6,785 nucleotides of DNA from Methanoculleus sp. (GTDB taxonomy: Archaea; Halobacteriota; Methanomicrobia; Methanomicrobiales; Methanoculleaceae), in the NCBI GenBank assembly GCA_028698765.1, contig JAQVVW010000074.1, forward strand, positions 1 to 6,785, written 5' to 3'. Made by a program: the position numbers and the translations under genes. The notes under the pieces are model-generated. The model searched no databases, was not told the DNA's origin, and was given only the letters and a program-made list of their open reading frames with translations. Shown piece by piece: positions 5,318 through 6,785 of this stretch (its first letter is position 1; each line of letters opens with the position of its first letter).

Positions 5318-6785
5318 CAGGCTCTTTTCAGCGTGAACCGGAACGCCGCGCCGCACTCCGGCCGGCCCGGCACCCGGTCGCCGACCTCTACCCTGCCGCC
5401 GTAACGCGTAATCAGCATCCGGGTGATGTAGAGACCGAGACCCTGGCCGCTTTTGCTGCCCCAGGTCTGCCCGAACCGCATGAATAGGGCTTCTTTTATC
5501 TCATCGGGAATCCCCGGTCCGGTATCCTCGACCGAGATCAGGACTTCGCCGTTCTGCTCATCCACCCGAATGGCGACCTCGACCTCCGGCCCCCCGAACT
5601 TGATGCTGTTGCCGATGAGGTTCGCGAAGACCTCGGGAAGGAGTGCGTCTGCCATGACCGGGAGGTTCGTGCCGCCGTAGCGGATCCGGCTCCCGGAGAA
5701 GATCGCGATCTCGTCCCGGATAACCCCGTCGATGTCTACCGGAGCGAGCACGGTCGACTCCTTGTGGATCCGGCGGATCGTCGAGACGTTCCGCAGGATA
5801 TCGATGCCTTTGCGGATACTGCTCTGGAGTTTCTGTGCGTAGCCCTTCGCCTCCCCCTCGAGCGTCTCGACGAGGAGATCGGCGTAGAGGCTCGAGACGT
5901 TCCCGGCGTTCCTGATGTCATGGCCGAGGATGTCGAGGTAGAGGTTTGCCTCCCGTTCGGCCACTTCCAGCTGCCGGATCAGCATGGCACGTTCGACGGA
6001 GGTGCCGATCTCCCTCCCGATGGCCGTAAGGAGAGAGCGGTCGGCGGCGGTGAACCGGTTGCCGTTCTTTGCAACCACATTCAGCGCCCCGATGACCTTC
6101 CCGTGCGCCGTGATCGGGATGCTCGCACACTGGTGCGGTGTCCCCTCCCCTTCCCCTGGATAGCGGAAATTCGGGTGATCGTCGAAGAAGAGGGGCTTTC
6201 CTGCCACCAGCACCTCCGCGTAGGGCCGGGCGGTGATGTCGGGAATGCACGGCTGTGGAGGAAAGCCTTCGGGGAGACCCTGCACGCAGACGAGTCGCGC
6301 TCTCTCCCTCCCCGGCTCGATCAGGTAGATGCCGCCGCCGGAGAGATCGAGGAGGGAGAGGACTGCCGCGAGCACCCGTTCCAGGACTTCATCGACATCC
6401 GTTGCGGACGCCGATACCCCGATGATCCGGTTCAGGATCGAGAGTTCCCGGTTATGGGCCTGGATCTCCGCCTCGGCCTGTTTCTGGCCGGTGATGTCGG
6501 TGAGCGAAGCCGTGATGCAGAGGGGAACTCCGTCGCCGTCCCTGACCAGGCTTCCGGAGAACATGGTATAAAACGTCGTTTCATCCCGCCTTCTGCCGAT
6601 CCGTTCTCCGGTGTGCCTGCCGGTGCGGACGACGTTCTCAAACGCACTTCGGCCCTCTTCCTCGTTCTGCCAGAGTTCCGTGACCCGCTTCCCGATCACC
6701 TCGGTCGGGGAGTCGTAGCCCCACATGGAGAGAAACGCCCGGTTGACGTAGATCAGGCGGCCGTCGAGGTCGGCGACGGTGAACG
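5317..6785 (-). CDS. PAS-GAF sensor histidine kinase, N-terminus cut by window edge
   Basis: The frame stays open to the right edge, so the start lies beyond it; 488 residues are visible. The Met encoded at 6724-6726 is internal, because the codons before it encode a clear PAS core (VADLDGRLIYVNRAF). Domains in visible numbering: PAS about 1-100, ending in the TDITGQKQAE linker; GAF about 116-269, with a typical PITAHGKVIGALNVVAK core; a coiled linker; H-box GHDIRN with phospho-acceptor H288; ATPase domain about 375-488, with N-box N388/N392 (ANLIGNSIKF), G1 DTGPGIP from D420, F-box LFMRFGQ and G2 GQGLGLYI at 447-454. All catalytic motifs are intact. No membrane segment is visible, so the fragment is cytosolic; missing N-terminal domains could change that. 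No response regulator is in view, so the partner and the signal (small ligand or redox through PAS/GAF) are unknown. Multi-PAS/GAF kinases of this style are common in methanogens. Confidence 0.92.
   Translation of the reverse strand, partial: FTVADLDGRLIYVNRAFLSMWGYDSPTEVIGKRVTELWQNEEEGRSAFENVVRTGRHTGERIGRRRDETTFYTMFSGSLVRDGDGVPLCITASLTDITGQKQAEAEIQAHNRELSILNRIIGVSASATDVDEVLERVLAAVLSLLDLSGGGIYLIEPGRERARLVCVQGLPEGFPPQPCIPDITARPYAEVLVAGKPLFFDDHPNFRYPGEGEGTPHQCASIPITAHGKVIGALNVVAKNGNRFTAADRSLLTAIGREIGTSVERAMLIRQLEVAEREANLYLDILGHDIRNAGNVSSLYADLLVETLEGEAKGYAQKLQSSIRKGIDILRNVSTIRRIHKESTVLAPVDIDGVIRDEIAIFSGSRIRYGGTNLPVMADALLPEVFANLIGNSIKFGGPEVEVAIRVDEQNGEVLISVEDTGPGIPDEIKEALFMRFGQTWGSKSGQGLGLYITRMLITRYGGRVEVGDRVPGRPECGAAFRFTLKRA

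Noticed and set aside
4496..5404. 302-codon plus-strand open frame over the chorismate mutase and M50 region
   Set aside because: It runs through the divergent promoter region and reads the M50 gene out of frame; the translation is Arg-rich and lacks domain features.
5317..6726. Histidine kinase as a complete 469-residue protein starting at the Met at 6724-6726
   Set aside because: In-frame codons upstream continue a recognisable PAS domain to the window edge, so this Met is internal and the gene is truncated by the window.

Overview
The window looks like chromosomal DNA from a GC-rich archaeon, most likely a methanogen of the Methanomicrobiales and possibly Methanoculleus-like. That placement is inference. 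It rests on the protein style (argC/argJ/argB with an interposed CBS protein, a PAS-GAF histidine kinase with an HDIRN-type H-box), TATA-like boxes about 25-30 nt before start codons that lack a Shine-Dalgarno, and oligo-T runs after genes in place of hairpin terminators. Coding density is very high; the longest gap is 89 bp. I see no RNA gene, mobile element or CRISPR array.

Layout. Bases 2-814 (+) hold the 3' part of an ADP-ribosylglycohydrolase-family gene whose start lies left of the window. An AT-rich gap of 26 bp leads to a tight four-gene (+) cluster: argC (841-1827), a two-CBS-domain protein (about 1832-2323), argJ (2320-3459) and argB (3456-4325). The gap between argC and the CBS gene is 4 bp, and the next two junctions are ATGA overlaps, so the four genes very probably form one translationally coupled operon. 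A 7-T run follows argB. Chorismate mutase (4336-4620, -) is convergent with argB, 10 bp away. It is divergent from a small membrane M50 metalloprotease (4710-5300, +) across an 89-bp region that carries promoter-like elements for both genes and a 13-bp direct repeat (12 of 13 identical). At the right, convergent with the protease, lies the C-terminal 488 residues of a PAS-GAF histidine kinase (-), which runs off the right edge.

How the genes work together. ArgB phosphorylates N-acetylglutamate, ArgC reduces the acyl phosphate to the semialdehyde, and ArgJ recovers ornithine from N-acetylornithine by moving the acetyl group back to glutamate. These are three of the steps of the cyclic (acetyl-recycling) ornithine pathway; argD and the later arginine genes are not here. 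ArgB has the N-terminal extension helix typical of arginine-inhibited enzymes, which fits a cyclic pathway. The CBS protein inside the operon is the most intriguing element, a candidate nucleotide-sensing partner of arginine synthesis. The other genes look like independent housekeeping or signalling units. I found no clearly new large system. The best leads are the CBS protein, the divergent-promoter repeat, and substitutions at two normally catalytic positions of the chorismate mutase.
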